From contig NZ_CADIJP010000009.1 in the NCBI RefSeq assembly GCF_902859725.1, forward strand, positions 1-64,000: 64,000 nt of DNA. The letters run 5' to 3'. Position 1 is the stretch's first letter. The number at the start of each line of letters is the position of its first letter. The position numbers and the translations under genes were made by a program. This document shows, piece after piece, positions 26,766 through 35,954 of this stretch. The stretch comes from Achromobacter mucicolens. GTDB lineage: Bacteria > Pseudomonadota > Gammaproteobacteria > Burkholderiales > Burkholderiaceae_B. The notes beneath the pieces were generated by a model. That model made no database searches, was not told the origin of the DNA, and saw nothing but the letters and a program-made list of their open reading frames with translations.

Positions 26766-27980
26766 ATGAACCAACGTAGTCGCTACGCGGCCGCCGCCGC
26801 GCTGTGCGCCCTGGCCTTTTCGACCGCCGCGCAGGCGCAGCAGGAACCGGGGATCACGGACAAGACCATCAAGATCGGCGTCTTTGCGCCGCTGTCGGGC
26901 AGCGGCATGGCCTACGGCTTTGACGTGCTGAACGCCGCCAAGATGTGGTACGCCAAGGTCAACAAGGAAGGCGGCGTAAACGGCCGCCAGATCGAGCTGG
27001 TCGTGGAAGACGACCGCTGCAACGCCAACGATCTGGTCGCCGCCGTGAAGAAGCTGAACGAGCAGGACAAGGTCTTCCTGCTGAACGGGGGATCGTGCTC
27101 GGCGGCCGTCGTCGCCTCGCGCGAATACATCGAACGCGAAAAAGTGCCGCTGGTCATGCTCAATGCCTCCGGCGACGGCGCCCTCTACCCGCCCTCCAAG
27201 TACATCTACGGCGCCTTCTCGATCTCTCAGCACGCCGTGGGCGGCTCGATGGTGCAGTTCGCATCGGAACACCTGAAGGCCAAGAAGATCGGCTACATCA
27301 ATCATGACGACGCCTACGGCGGCTGGAACCTGGAGGCGGCGCAGTCGCAGGCAAAACAGCTTGGCGACCCGGCGTTGCAGGTGCAGTCGGTCAATCCGAA
27401 CATCACCGACGTGACGGCGCCCATGCTGAAGATCCGCTCGGGCAATCCCGATGTGCTGCTGCTGACGACCTACGCGCGCCCCGCCGCCCTCATCATCAAG
27501 AAGGCGCACGAACTGGGCTGGAACAAGCCCATCGTGCTGGCGGTCAATGGCACGGCGGATCTCAAGCAGCTCGTGGAGAACGTGGGCAACAAGGATGCGT
27601 TCAAGAACGTGTACATCCAGGACGTGCTGGCGGATCTGCCGGGCGGGCCGAAGCTGACGTGGGTATACGACATGTACAAGCAGTCGTATCCCGACCTGGC
27701 GGCCAAGCCCGGGCACCCGCAGTCCTACATGCCTTACGGCATTCCGCCCGCCATGGCGGTCGTGAACGCGCTGAAGGCCGCCGGCCCGCAGCCCACGCGT
27801 GAAAAGGTGCTGCAGGCGCTGGAAACCATGAAGTTCGACTCGGGCGTCATGGCAGGCCCCATCGAGTTCGGCCCGGGCGACCGCGCCGCGCAGGAGGCCG
27901 CCATCTACATCAAGTTCGATGGGACGAACATGACGCTCGTGCCTGGCGCCTTCAAGAGCACCTGGCAATACCAGAAGTAA
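26766..27980 (+). CDS. Branched-chain-amino-acid-type ABC transporter substrate-binding protein
   Basis: 404 residues with a signal peptide (cleavage near AAQA-QQ, residue 23-25). The Peripla_BP_6 fold starts KIGVFAPLSGSGMAYG and has the long NGRQIELVVEDDRCNANDLV strand pattern. It lacks the lipobox. The family binds amino acids in the LivJ sense, but many such operons import aromatic acids or other carboxylates. Here it precedes LivH, LivM, LivG and LivF homologues with short gaps. The ligand is unknown and is expected to be the growth substrate of the operon. Confidence 0.92.
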   Translation: MNQRSRYAAAAALCALAFSTAAQAQQEPGITDKTIKIGVFAPLSGSGMAYGFDVLNAAKMWYAKVNKEGGVNGRQIELVVEDDRCNANDLVAAVKKLNEQDKVFLLNGGSCSAAVVASREYIEREKVPLVMLNASGDGALYPPSKYIYGAFSISQHAVGGSMVQFASEHLKAKKIGYINHDDAYGGWNLEAAQSQAKQLGDPALQVQSVNPNITDVTAPMLKIRSGNPDVLLLTTYARPAALIIKKAHELGWNKPIVLAVNGTADLKQLVENVGNKDAFKNVYIQDVLADLPGGPKLTWVYDMYKQSYPDLAAKPGHPQSYMPYGIPPAMAVVNALKAAGPQPTREKVLQALETMKFDSGVMAGPIEFGPGDRAAQEAAIYIKFDGTNMTLVPGAFKSTWQYQK

Positions 27981-28047
27981 ACCCGCGGCCCTACAGAGGC
28001 CACGCCCGCGCGATGGCGCAGCATCGCGCGGGCCGCCGGAGAACATC

Positions 28048-28950
28048 ATGAGCTTTGCCGATACCTGGTTGTTCCTGCAGCAGGGGGTGCTGTCGGGGCT
28101 GGTGACGGGCAGCGTATACGCGTTGCTGGCCGTCGCCGTCGTCATCATTTTCAAGACCACCGATGTGCCGAATTTCGCCCAGGGCGAGATCTTCATGGTG
28201 GGCGGCTACATTGCGCTGTTCCTCATCCTGGTGATGGGATGGCCTTACCTGGCGGTCATTCCGGTCACGCTGGCCGCGGTGGCCGTGCTGTCGGGCCTGT
28301 TCCAGCGCGTCGTCATGGAACGGGTCATCGCTTCCAAGGGCGTGGGCGTGCAGATGGTCATCGCCACGCTGGGGCTGGCGTACGCCCTGAAGGGGCTGGT
28401 GCGCACGTCGGGCCTGGGCGACACCCCGCGCTCGCTGCCGCCGCTTGCGTCCACGGACGCCGTCATCATCGGCGACGCCGTGCTGACCCGGCTTGACCTG
28501 CTGATCTTCGCCGTCGCGGTCATCGTCATGCTGCTGCTGTTCGGGATGTTCGCCTACACGCGCGTTGGCCGGGCCATGCGCGCGGTGGGAATGAATCCGA
28601 AGGCAGCGCGGCTGACGGGCGTGAACCTCACCCGCATCCGCATGATGGTGTGGGCGCTGTCAGGCCTGATTTCGGCCGTCGCGGCGCTGCTCATCACGCC
28701 CAAAATCCTCATCACCCCGGACATCGGCCACATCGCCATCCTGGCCTATGCCGCCGCCATCGTGGGAGGCATCACCAGCCTGCCCGGCGCGGTGGTCGGA
28801 GGCTTTGTGATCGGCATCGCCGAGAACCTGGTGGGGCTGTTCATTTCGACCAATGCCATCGTGGTGGCGCCCTTCGTGGCCATCATGGTCGTGCTGCTGG
28901 TGCGCCCGCAAGGACTGCTGGGCGGCAAACTGCAGGTGAAGAAAGTATGA
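28048..28950 (+). CDS. ABC transporter permease, LivH type
   Basis: 300 residues and about eight hydrophobic segments. Family marks are LLAVAVVIIFKTTDVPNFAQGE near the start, YTRVGRAMRAVGMNPKAARLTGVN before the coupling loop, and the LPGAVVGGFVIGIAENL stretch near the end. It forms the inner-membrane channel with the LivM homologue, whose ATG overlaps its stop (ATGA at 28947-28950). Same operon as the binding protein upstream, 67 bp apart. Confidence 0.94.
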   Translation: MSFADTWLFLQQGVLSGLVTGSVYALLAVAVVIIFKTTDVPNFAQGEIFMVGGYIALFLILVMGWPYLAVIPVTLAAVAVLSGLFQRVVMERVIASKGVGVQMVIATLGLAYALKGLVRTSGLGDTPRSLPPLASTDAVIIGDAVLTRLDLLIFAVAVIVMLLLFGMFAYTRVGRAMRAVGMNPKAARLTGVNLTRIRMMVWALSGLISAVAALLITPKILITPDIGHIAILAYAAAIVGGITSLPGAVVGGFVIGIAENLVGLFISTNAIVVAPFVAIMVVLLVRPQGLLGGKLQVKKV

Positions 28951-29948
28951 GCAACAAGATCGATCGCACCCTGCTGGCGCTCATGGCCGTCGTGCTGGTG
29001 GCGCTGCCCTTCATGGCTAGCGGCTATGTCGTCTACGTCGTCAACCTGCTGATGGTGTTCGTGGTGCTGGCGTTGGGCCTGCACCTGGTCATCGGCGAAA
29101 CCGGGCAGTTCGCCCTGTCGCACGCGGCCTTCTACGGCGTGGGCATCTACACCGCCGGGCTCATCAACAACCTCTGGCATCCGCCCTTCTTCGTCTCCAT
29201 CCTGGCGGGCGGGCTGCTGGCCGCGGCGCTCGGCTACGTGATCGGCGCGCTCGCGCTGCGCATGCGCGACATCTATCTGGCGCTGTCCACGTTCGCGTTC
29301 GGGGAAGCCATGCAGTGGGTGTTCCTGAACTGGCAATCGGTCACCAACGGATCCAACGGATTCCGCATCTCGCCCGCCTCGCTCTTCGGGTACGAACTGG
29401 TGTCGGACATGAAGGCCTACCCCTTTGTCGTGCTGATTGCCGCGCTGCTGCTGTGGGCCACCGTGGCGTTGTCGCGCTCGCAACTGGGATCGGCCTTCCG
29501 GGCCGTGCGCGAGAGCGATGTCGCGGCGCAGGCGATGGGCGTGAACGTCAATGCCATCAAGCGAACCGCGTTCACGCTGTCGGCCGCCTACGCCGGCATC
29601 GCCGGCGGCATGTACACGCTCTTCGCGTCGTTCATCCATCCCGAAAGCCTGGGCTTTCAGACGACCATCCTGATCCTGACGATGGTCGTGGTGGGCGGCA
29701 TCGGCTCGGTACGCGGCGCCATCGCGGGGGCTTTGGCCTTCGGCCTCATCTCCGAACTGCTGCGCCAGGCGCTGTCGTTCCAGGAAATCATCTACGGCGT
29801 CATCCTGATGGGCTTCATGATGTTCGCGCCCAAAGGCCTGTTTGCGGGCCGCGCGGCGCGGCGCGCGCCCCCGCCGGCCGCGCCTTTGCCCGCGGCCTCG
29901 CGCGCGGCGGCCACCGCCTCCAAATCCCCGCAAAGGAGCGCAGCATGA
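28947..29948 (+). CDS. ABC transporter permease, LivM type
   Basis: 333 residues. The LivM signatures are GLHLVIGETGQFALSHAAFYGVG, MRDIYLALSTFAFGEAM and VVGGIGSVRGAIAGALAFG. The C-terminus carries a loose cytoplasmic Ala/Pro/Arg tail after FAPKGLFAGR. It starts in the LivH stop (ATGA) and its own stop overlaps the next ATG (ATGA at 29945-29948), giving continuous coupling across the transporter genes. Confidence 0.94.
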   Translation: MSNKIDRTLLALMAVVLVALPFMASGYVVYVVNLLMVFVVLALGLHLVIGETGQFALSHAAFYGVGIYTAGLINNLWHPPFFVSILAGGLLAAALGYVIGALALRMRDIYLALSTFAFGEAMQWVFLNWQSVTNGSNGFRISPASLFGYELVSDMKAYPFVVLIAALLLWATVALSRSQLGSAFRAVRESDVAAQAMGVNVNAIKRTAFTLSAAYAGIAGGMYTLFASFIHPESLGFQTTILILTMVVVGGIGSVRGAIAGALAFGLISELLRQALSFQEIIYGVILMGFMMFAPKGLFAGRAARRAPPPAAPLPAASRAAATASKSPQRSAA

Positions 29949-30709
29949 GCACCCATCCTTATCTGGACGTGCAGAGTCTGACGGTGAAATTCGGCGGCCT
30001 GACGGCGATCAACGGGCTGTCCATGCAAGTGGAACGCGGCCGCATTCACGCGCTGATCGGCCCAAACGGCGCCGGCAAATCGACGACATTCAATTGCATA
30101 TCGCGTTATTACCGCCCCACCAGCGGCAGCATCACCTTCGATGGCGCCGACATCACGGGCAAGAAGCCACACGAAATGGCGGCGCTGGGCGTGGCGCGCA
30201 CATTCCAGAACCTGGAGCTCTTCGGCGCGCTCAGCGTACGGGAGAACGCGCTGCTGGGAACGTACGCGCACGGCGCGAACGGCCCGCGCAAGCTGTTGCG
30301 TCCCGCGGCGGCCGAGGCCCGCGAGCGGGTGGAGCATCTGCTCGAGCGCGTCGGCCTGGCAGACTTCCTGGACACCCCCGCCTGCAGTCTGGACTTCGGA
30401 CGCCAGAAGATGCTGGAGCTGGCGCGCGCGCTGGCCATTTCTCCGCGCCTGCTGTTGCTGGACGAACCGGCGGCGGGCCTGCGAAACCGCGAGATCGAGA
30501 CGCTGGACCGCCTGCTGACCGAATTGTGCGAGCGGGACGGCATCACGGTATTGCTGGTGGAACACGTGATGCAACTGGTGATGTCCATATCGGATCGCAT
30601 CACCGTCATGTCGTTTGGCGAAAAGATCGCAGAGGGCACACCCACCGAGGTGCGCAACGACCCCCGTGTCATCGAGGCCTATCTGGGCAAGGGAGCAGCT
30701 GGTGGCTGA
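29945..30709 (+). CDS. ABC transporter ATP-binding protein, LivG type
   Basis: 254 residues. Walker A GPNGAGKST is near 40-48, the Q-loop is in ARTFQNLELF, and Walker B is LLLLDEPAAGL. The C-loop is the degenerate SLDFGRQKMLE common in LivG proteins, and the H-loop is in LLVEHVMQ. It hydrolyses ATP together with the LivF homologue to drive import. It overlaps LivM upstream by four bases and the LivF start downstream by eight. Confidence 0.94.
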   Translation: MSTHPYLDVQSLTVKFGGLTAINGLSMQVERGRIHALIGPNGAGKSTTFNCISRYYRPTSGSITFDGADITGKKPHEMAALGVARTFQNLELFGALSVRENALLGTYAHGANGPRKLLRPAAAEARERVEHLLERVGLADFLDTPACSLDFGRQKMLELARALAISPRLLLLDEPAAGLRNREIETLDRLLTELCERDGITVLLVEHVMQLVMSISDRITVMSFGEKIAEGTPTEVRNDPRVIEAYLGKGAAGG

Positions 30710-31421
30710 GATTCTGCTGGAAGTCGATGCGGTGTCGGCCGCCTACGGCAACATCCGCGCATTGCAGGACGTGTCGCTGAAGGTGCCGCAAGGCGCCATC
30801 GTGGCGCTGCTGGGCGCCAATGGCGCAGGCAAGTCGACCACGTTGAACGTGATTTCTCGTCTGGTCTCGCCCACGGCGGGCAGCGTGCGTTTCGCGGGCG
30901 AACCCATCCATCGCCTGTCCGCCGATGAGGTCGTGGGACGCGGCATCGTGCAGGTGCCGGAAGGCCGCGAGATCTTCCGCGAGATGAGCGTGCGCGAAAA
31001 CCTGGAAATGGGCGCCTACCTGCGCCGGGACCGCAACGCTGTCCGGCAGGACATGGACATGGTGTGCGACACCTTTCCGCGCCTGCGAGAACGCTTCGAA
31101 CAAAAGGCCGCCACGCTTTCAGGCGGCGAGCAGCAGATGCTGGCGACCGGCCGCGCGATGATGGCGCGGCCACGCATGATCCTGTTGGACGAACCGTCCA
31201 TGGGGTTGTCGCCACTGGTGGTCGAGCAGATCTTCGACATCATCCTGCGGCTGAACCGCGAACAGGGCATCACGATTCTGCTGGTCGAACAGAACGTCAA
31301 ACTCGCGCTGTCGGTGTCCAGTCACGCCTACATCCTGGAGAACGGCGAGATCGCGCTGGACGGGCAATCCGCCGCGCTCGCCAGCGACGAAGGCGTGCAG
31401 CGCGCCTATCTGGGCGCGTAG
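30702..31421 (+). CDS. ABC transporter ATP-binding protein, LivF type
   Basis: 239 residues from a GTG start (GTGGCTGAG at 30702) preceded by GGGAGCAG; no nearby ATG fits. Walker A GANGAGKST, C-loop LSGGEQQML, Walker B MILLDEPSMGL and the LVEQNVKLAL H-loop region are all intact. The GTG lies inside the end of the LivG gene. It completes a five-part Liv-type importer. It is followed 19 bp later by a second SDR. Confidence 0.94.
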   Translation: MAEILLEVDAVSAAYGNIRALQDVSLKVPQGAIVALLGANGAGKSTTLNVISRLVSPTAGSVRFAGEPIHRLSADEVVGRGIVQVPEGREIFREMSVRENLEMGAYLRRDRNAVRQDMDMVCDTFPRLRERFEQKAATLSGGEQQMLATGRAMMARPRMILLDEPSMGLSPLVVEQIFDIILRLNREQGITILLVEQNVKLALSVSSHAYILENGEIALDGQSAALASDEGVQRAYLGA

Positions 31422-31440
31422 GCGCCGCAAGGAAAATGCC

Positions 31441-32193
31441 ATGATCTCAATGCAAGACAAGCGCGTCCTGGTGACGGGCGCCGGGCGCGGCCTGGGCGCC
31501 GCCATCGCACAGGGCTTTGCCCGGCAAGGCGCCCGCGTGATCGTGACCGACGTGGACGCGGCGCTTGCCGCCGCGTCGGCGCAGGCCATCGTCGCGGCCG
31601 GTGGCCATGCCGCGCATGCCGAGCTGGACGTGACCCACGAGCAGGCGGTGCGCGCCTTTGCCGCCGACTGCGCGGCGCGCCACGGTCCGCTGGACATCCT
31701 CGTCAACAACGCCGGCATTTCGGCGCGCGCGCCGTTCGACGATCCGCGCACCCCCGAGATCTGGGACCGCGTGATGCGGGTGAACCTGCAAGGCACGTTC
31801 AACGTCACGCATGCCTTCGTGGAACAGCTCAAGGCCTCGCGCGGCGCCATCGTCAACCTGTGTTCCATCGTGGCTTACGGCTGCGGCATTTCGACCGCGG
31901 GCTACGTGGTGTCCAAGGGCGGCGTGCGCTCGTTCACGGAGGTACTGGCCCGCGACCTGGCTCCCCACGGCGTGCGGGTCAACGCGGTGGCGCCGGGACT
32001 GATGGAAACCGAGATGACCGCCGGCCAGCGCGCCCAGGCCAGCGGCACCGACTGGTACATGGGGCGCGCGCCCATGGCGCGCGCGGGGCGCGCTGACGAG
32101 ATCGTCGGCCCCATCCTGTTTCTGGCCTCGGACCTGGCCAGCTATGTCAATGGCGTGGTGCTGCCCGTGGACGGCGGCTATCTGGCTGTCTAA
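31441..32193 (+). CDS. SDR-family oxidoreductase
   Basis: 250 residues. TGAGRGLG cofactor motif at 12-19, NNAG at 89-92, Ser142, Tyr155 and Lys159. The Asp at 37 (VTDVDA) suggests NAD. The YGCGISTAGYVVSKGG catalytic region and the C-terminal LPVDGGYLAV are standard. It is the second of three SDRs in this operon. They differ in sequence, so they probably act at different hydroxyl or keto positions of the substrate. Confidence 0.9.
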   Translation: MISMQDKRVLVTGAGRGLGAAIAQGFARQGARVIVTDVDAALAAASAQAIVAAGGHAAHAELDVTHEQAVRAFAADCAARHGPLDILVNNAGISARAPFDDPRTPEIWDRVMRVNLQGTFNVTHAFVEQLKASRGAIVNLCSIVAYGCGISTAGYVVSKGGVRSFTEVLARDLAPHGVRVNAVAPGLMETEMTAGQRAQASGTDWYMGRAPMARAGRADEIVGPILFLASDLASYVNGVVLPVDGGYLAV

Positions 32194-32202
32194 GGAGAAA
32201 TC

Positions 32203-32931
32203 ATGAGTCTGGGAACGGCGTTGGTCACGGGCGGCGCAAGCGGCATGGGCCTGGCGATCGTGGAGCGGCTGGCGCGGGATGGATTTCGCGTCGTGATGGC
32301 CGATCGCAACGGGGCGCTGGCGGAGAAGGAATCACGGGCGCTGGCCGACCGGGGACTGGATGTCAGCCACCGCGTCGTGGACCTGGCCGACGAAGCCTCC
32401 ACGCGCGCGCTGGCGAGCGCATTGCCGCCGCTGGCCGCGCTGGTGAACAACGCTGGCCTCTTTGACGAGCGCACGTTCTTCGACGTGACGAGCGATGACT
32501 ACCGGCGCGCCTTCGACGTGAACCTGCTGGCGGTCGCCACCCTGACCCAGGAAGCGGCGCGGACCATGCAGCCGGGCGCGAAGATCGTGAACATCGCGTC
32601 GCGCGCGTATCTGGGCGCGAAGAACCATCCGCATTACGTGGCCTCGAAGGCGGCGCTGGTTGGCTACACCCGCGCCAGCGCGATGGAACTGGCCGGACGC
32701 GGCATCCTGGTCAACGCCATTGCGCCCGGCCTCATCGATACGCCATTGCTGCGCAACCTGACGCCCGAGCGCATGGCCGCGCAACTGGCCTTGCAGCCGA
32801 CCGGGCGCGCGGGGCGGCCTGAAGACATTGCCAATGCGGTGTCCTTCCTGGCCGCGCCACACATGGACTTCATCACGGGGCAGGTCATCTTCGTGGATGG
32901 CGGCAAGTCGCTGGGCGGATCGGGAGCGTAG
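32203..32931 (+). CDS. SDR-family oxidoreductase
   Basis: 242 residues. TGGASGMG motif at 9-16, NNAG at 82-85, Ser133, Tyr145, Lys149, and C-terminal VIFVDGGKSLGGSGA. AGGAG lies 5-10 bases before the ATG. It is the third SDR in the operon and is 5 bp from the flavoprotein start. Operon position suggests that it prepares or processes the ring substrate of the flavoprotein; this is inference. Confidence 0.9.
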   Translation: MSLGTALVTGGASGMGLAIVERLARDGFRVVMADRNGALAEKESRALADRGLDVSHRVVDLADEASTRALASALPPLAALVNNAGLFDERTFFDVTSDDYRRAFDVNLLAVATLTQEAARTMQPGAKIVNIASRAYLGAKNHPHYVASKAALVGYTRASAMELAGRGILVNAIAPGLIDTPLLRNLTPERMAAQLALQPTGRAGRPEDIANAVSFLAAPHMDFITGQVIFVDGGKSLGGSGA

Positions 32932-32936
32932 GCGGC

Positions 32937-34643
32937 ATGGACCAGATCGCATGGGACAAGGAAGTGGATGCGCTCGTCGTGGGTTCCGGCGCGGGCGGCA
33001 TGGCCGCGGCGCTGACCGCGCACGAGGAAGGGATGGACGTGCTGCTGGTCGAAAAGACCGACCGCATCGGCGGATCGACGGCGATCTCCGGCGGCGCGGT
33101 GTGGATCCCCCTGAACGCGCAGACTGAAACGGCGGGCCATCCGGACAGCATGGACAGCGTCTGGACCTATCTGGACCAGACGGTGGGCGCGGCGGCCCCC
33201 GAACACATGAAGCGGGCCTATCTGGAGGCAGGCCCGCGCATGATGGATTACCTGGTGTCGCGCGGCCTCTTGCAGCTTGCCGCGCGCACCGCCTCCCCGG
33301 ATTACTACCCTGACCGGCCCGGCGCCGCAATGGGCGGCCGTTCGCTCGACCCTGTCGAATTCGACGGCCGCAGGCTGGGCAGCCGCTTGCGGCTCTTGCG
33401 CGACCCGCTCAAGGAATTCACCGTGCTCGGCGGCATGATGGTCAACATCACCGACGTGCGGCACCTGCTTGGCGCCACGCGTTCATTCGCTGCCTGGCGC
33501 CACAGCATGAAGCTGGTGTTGCGTTACGCCTCGGACCGCGCGCGCGGGTATCACCGCGGCACGCGGCTGCTGCTGGGCAATGCGCTGGCGGCCCAGTTGT
33601 TTCATGGACTCTTGACCCGCAACATCGACTTCTGGCTGCAAACGCCCGCGCTGTCGCTGCACCGCGACGCCGCCGGGCGGGTGCTGGGCGCAGCTCTGTC
33701 GCGGGACGGCAAGACGGTCAACGTGCGCGCCCGCCGTGGCGTCGTGATGGCGACGGGCGGATTCCCGTGGGATCCGGAACGGCGCGCGCGAATCTACCCG
33801 CAGCCGACCGGCGGCTGGTCGATGTCCCCGCGCGGCAATACCGGCGATGGCATCCGGCTGTCGGAACGGGCCGGCGCGGCGTTCGGCAGCGGCCATGCCA
33901 GTCCGGCCTTCTGGGCGCCAGTTTCCGTGCTGGATACCGGCACGGGCACGCCACTCAATTACCCGCATCTGGTCTGGGACCGCGCCAAGCCCGGCCTGAT
34001 CGCCGTCAATGGCGCGGGCAACCGGTTCGTCAATGAATCGACCTCGTACCACGAGTTCGTGCAGGCCATGTACCGCAGCAACGAGACCGTGCCCAGCATC
34101 CCGGCATTCCTGGTCTGCGACCAGCGGTTCATCGACACGTGGGGCCTTGGCCTGGCCCTGCCCGGCGGCCGGCCCCGGCAACACCTGATCGACCTGGGCT
34201 ACCTTTTGCAGGCGTCCACGCTGGCGGCGCTGGCCGGCCGGCTCGGCGTACCGGCCGACGCGCTGCAGGCCACCGTCCAACGCTATAACCAGCACGCCGC
34301 GCAAGGAACCGATCCGGATTTCGGCAAGGGCAGCACGGCCTACAACCGCTATCTGGGCGATCCGCAGCACCAACCGAATCCGTGCCTCGCGCCGCTTGGC
34401 GATGGGCCTTATTACGCCGTCAAGGTGTACCCGGGCGACATCGGCACCGCCTGCGGCATTGCCGCCAACGCACATGCGCAGGCGCTGGATGCCGCCGGCG
34501 CGCCGATCCCCGGCCTTTACGTGGCGGGCAACGACATGCAGTCCGTGATGGGCGGCGCGTACCCCGCGCCGGGCATCACGCTCGGCCCCGCCTTGACCTT
34601 TGGCTGGGTGGCTGGACAGCACCTGGCCCATGCGCAACACTGA
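32937..34643 (+). CDS. FAD-dependent oxidoreductase, 3-ketosteroid delta1-dehydrogenase-like
   Basis: 568 residues. The FAD dinucleotide fold is GSGAGG at 16-21, followed by EKTDRIGGSTAISGGAVWIP. The C-terminal YPGDIGTACGIAANAHAQALD and YPAPGITLGPALTFGWVAGQ segments match the KstD/fumarate-reductase-like flavoprotein superfamily. Such enzymes introduce a double bond next to a ring ketone (KstD) or act on related enones. With three SDRs and a Liv importer this points to catabolism of a cyclic alcohol or ketone. A true steroid substrate is not established and no other steroid genes are visible. Confidence 0.85.
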   Translation: MDQIAWDKEVDALVVGSGAGGMAAALTAHEEGMDVLLVEKTDRIGGSTAISGGAVWIPLNAQTETAGHPDSMDSVWTYLDQTVGAAAPEHMKRAYLEAGPRMMDYLVSRGLLQLAARTASPDYYPDRPGAAMGGRSLDPVEFDGRRLGSRLRLLRDPLKEFTVLGGMMVNITDVRHLLGATRSFAAWRHSMKLVLRYASDRARGYHRGTRLLLGNALAAQLFHGLLTRNIDFWLQTPALSLHRDAAGRVLGAALSRDGKTVNVRARRGVVMATGGFPWDPERRARIYPQPTGGWSMSPRGNTGDGIRLSERAGAAFGSGHASPAFWAPVSVLDTGTGTPLNYPHLVWDRAKPGLIAVNGAGNRFVNESTSYHEFVQAMYRSNETVPSIPAFLVCDQRFIDTWGLGLALPGGRPRQHLIDLGYLLQASTLAALAGRLGVPADALQATVQRYNQHAAQGTDPDFGKGSTAYNRYLGDPQHQPNPCLAPLGDGPYYAVKVYPGDIGTACGIAANAHAQALDAAGAPIPGLYVAGNDMQSVMGGAYPAPGITLGPALTFGWVAGQHLAHAQH

Positions 34644-34667
34644 CGCCTCTCACCGACAGGGAACCCC

Positions 34668-35267
34668 ATGAAAATCTTCTTCTCGCCCGCTTCGCCCTTC
34701 GTACGCAAGTGCATGGTCATCGCCCACGAACTCGGGCTGGCCGACCGGATTGAAAAGCTGCCCAGCGCCGCCGGTCCCGTCGCCCGCGACCAGACCATCA
34801 TCCCGAGCAATCCGCTGGGCCAGGTGCCCACCTTCATCACCGATGAAGGTCAGGCGCTGTTCGACAGCCGCGTTGTCTGCGAATACCTGAACGACCTGGG
34901 CGGCGGATCGTTCTTTCCTGCCGGCAAGGCCCGCTGGCCCGTGCTGACCGAGCAGGCAATGGCCGACGGCATGCTGGGCGCGGCGCTGCTGGCGCGCTAC
35001 GAGACCGTGCTGCGTCCCGAGGCCTTGCGCTGGGATGGCTGGGTCGAGGGCCAGCTGGGCAAGGTGCGCGATGGCCTTGCGCTCATCGAGAAGAACGCCG
35101 CGGGCCTCGCTGGCCGCCTGGACATCGGCACCGTCACCATCGGCTGCGCGCTCGGTTACCTGGACTTCCGCTTCCCTGACCTGGACTGGCGCGCCTCGCA
35201 TCCGGCCACGGCTGCCTGGTACGAGGATTTCAGCCAACGCCCCTCGATGCAGGCCACCAAGCCCTGA
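34668..35267 (+). CDS. Glutathione S-transferase family protein (YibF-like)
   Basis: 199 residues. The N-terminal thioredoxin-like domain (about 1-78) has SPASPFVRKCMV, with a Ser in the usual glutathione-activating position, NPLGQVPTFITDEG and FDSRVVCEYL. The helical C-terminal domain contains TIGCALGYLDFR. The pattern is that of the YibF group. It is 24 bp after the flavoprotein and may be the last gene of the operon, perhaps for conjugating a reactive intermediate. No terminator separates them. Confidence 0.88.
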   Translation: MKIFFSPASPFVRKCMVIAHELGLADRIEKLPSAAGPVARDQTIIPSNPLGQVPTFITDEGQALFDSRVVCEYLNDLGGGSFFPAGKARWPVLTEQAMADGMLGAALLARYETVLRPEALRWDGWVEGQLGKVRDGLALIEKNAAGLAGRLDIGTVTIGCALGYLDFRFPDLDWRASHPATAAWYEDFSQRPSMQATKP

Positions 35268-35306
35268 TCCGGCCGCCGGCGGTTTGCGCCGGTAAGTGCG
35301 ACGGCG

Positions 35307-35815
35307 TCAGTGCGACGACACGAACGCGGCTTGCGCGAAGGCCGGTATAGCGAAGCCTTCGCGCATGCGCCGCGCCTCTGCCGCTGGCGTCAGGCCAAAT
35401 AGGCGCTTGAACTCGCGGCTGAACCGGGACTGGCTCGTGTAGCCCACCGCCTGGCTCGCCGTCTCGGCCGTCAGGTCCTGCCGCACCATCAAGAGGCGAG
35501 CCTGGTGCAGGCGGGCGATTTCACGTACTGCATGGGTGAGACCTGCGTCACCGCCTTGAAATGGCTGTGAAAGCTCGGCACGCTCATGCCCGCCTCATTC
35601 GCCAGCCTGGTCACATCCAGCGGCTGGGCATACTCCGCATGGATGAGACGCAGGGATTTGCCAATACGGCCGAACTGCCCTCGCAGCGATAGTGCTTCCC
35701 GCATCGAACTGCCCTGCGGGCCGGTCAGCACGCGGAAATAGAGTTCGCGCAGCAGGCCCGCTCCCAACACCGCGGCTTCCACGCTCGGGTTGGTCAGGGG
35801 CAAGCTGGCCGCATT
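35307..35815 (-). pseudogene. AraC-family regulator, truncated and frameshifted
   Basis: Two minus-strand frames together read like one AraC C-terminal half. The first part (REALSLRGQFGRIG to SHFKAVTQVSPMQYVK) ends out of frame. The second (RLLMVRQDLTAETASQAVGYT to the stop at 35307) is in another frame. Joining them needs one extra base at the T-run 35519-35521 (AAA in the gene). The N-terminal AraC_N sensor domain is almost completely missing. The gene is therefore doubly broken, unless the missing A is a sequencing error, which would still leave the N-terminal truncation. Confidence 0.8.
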
Positions 35816-35954
35816 GCCGGAGGAATTGGCCGTGTGGGAGACGGTTACGAAATCCACAGATGGATAAAGCCCTGCGCAGAAGGCTTTGCTACAGTGAACC
35901 TGCATCTCCCCTGACAGACCAACCCAAAGGTCAATCACGACAAGGAGCGCCCGC

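Noticed and set aside
32937-34643. Complete steroid degradation cluster
   Set aside because: The flavoprotein resembles KstD but no kshAB, hsa or related genes are seen, so only the fold is supported.
34668-35267. Lignin beta-etherase (LigE/LigF-type) GST with SDR partners
   Set aside because: SDRs plus GST recall the Lig system, but this GST has the YibF pattern and no other lig genes are present.
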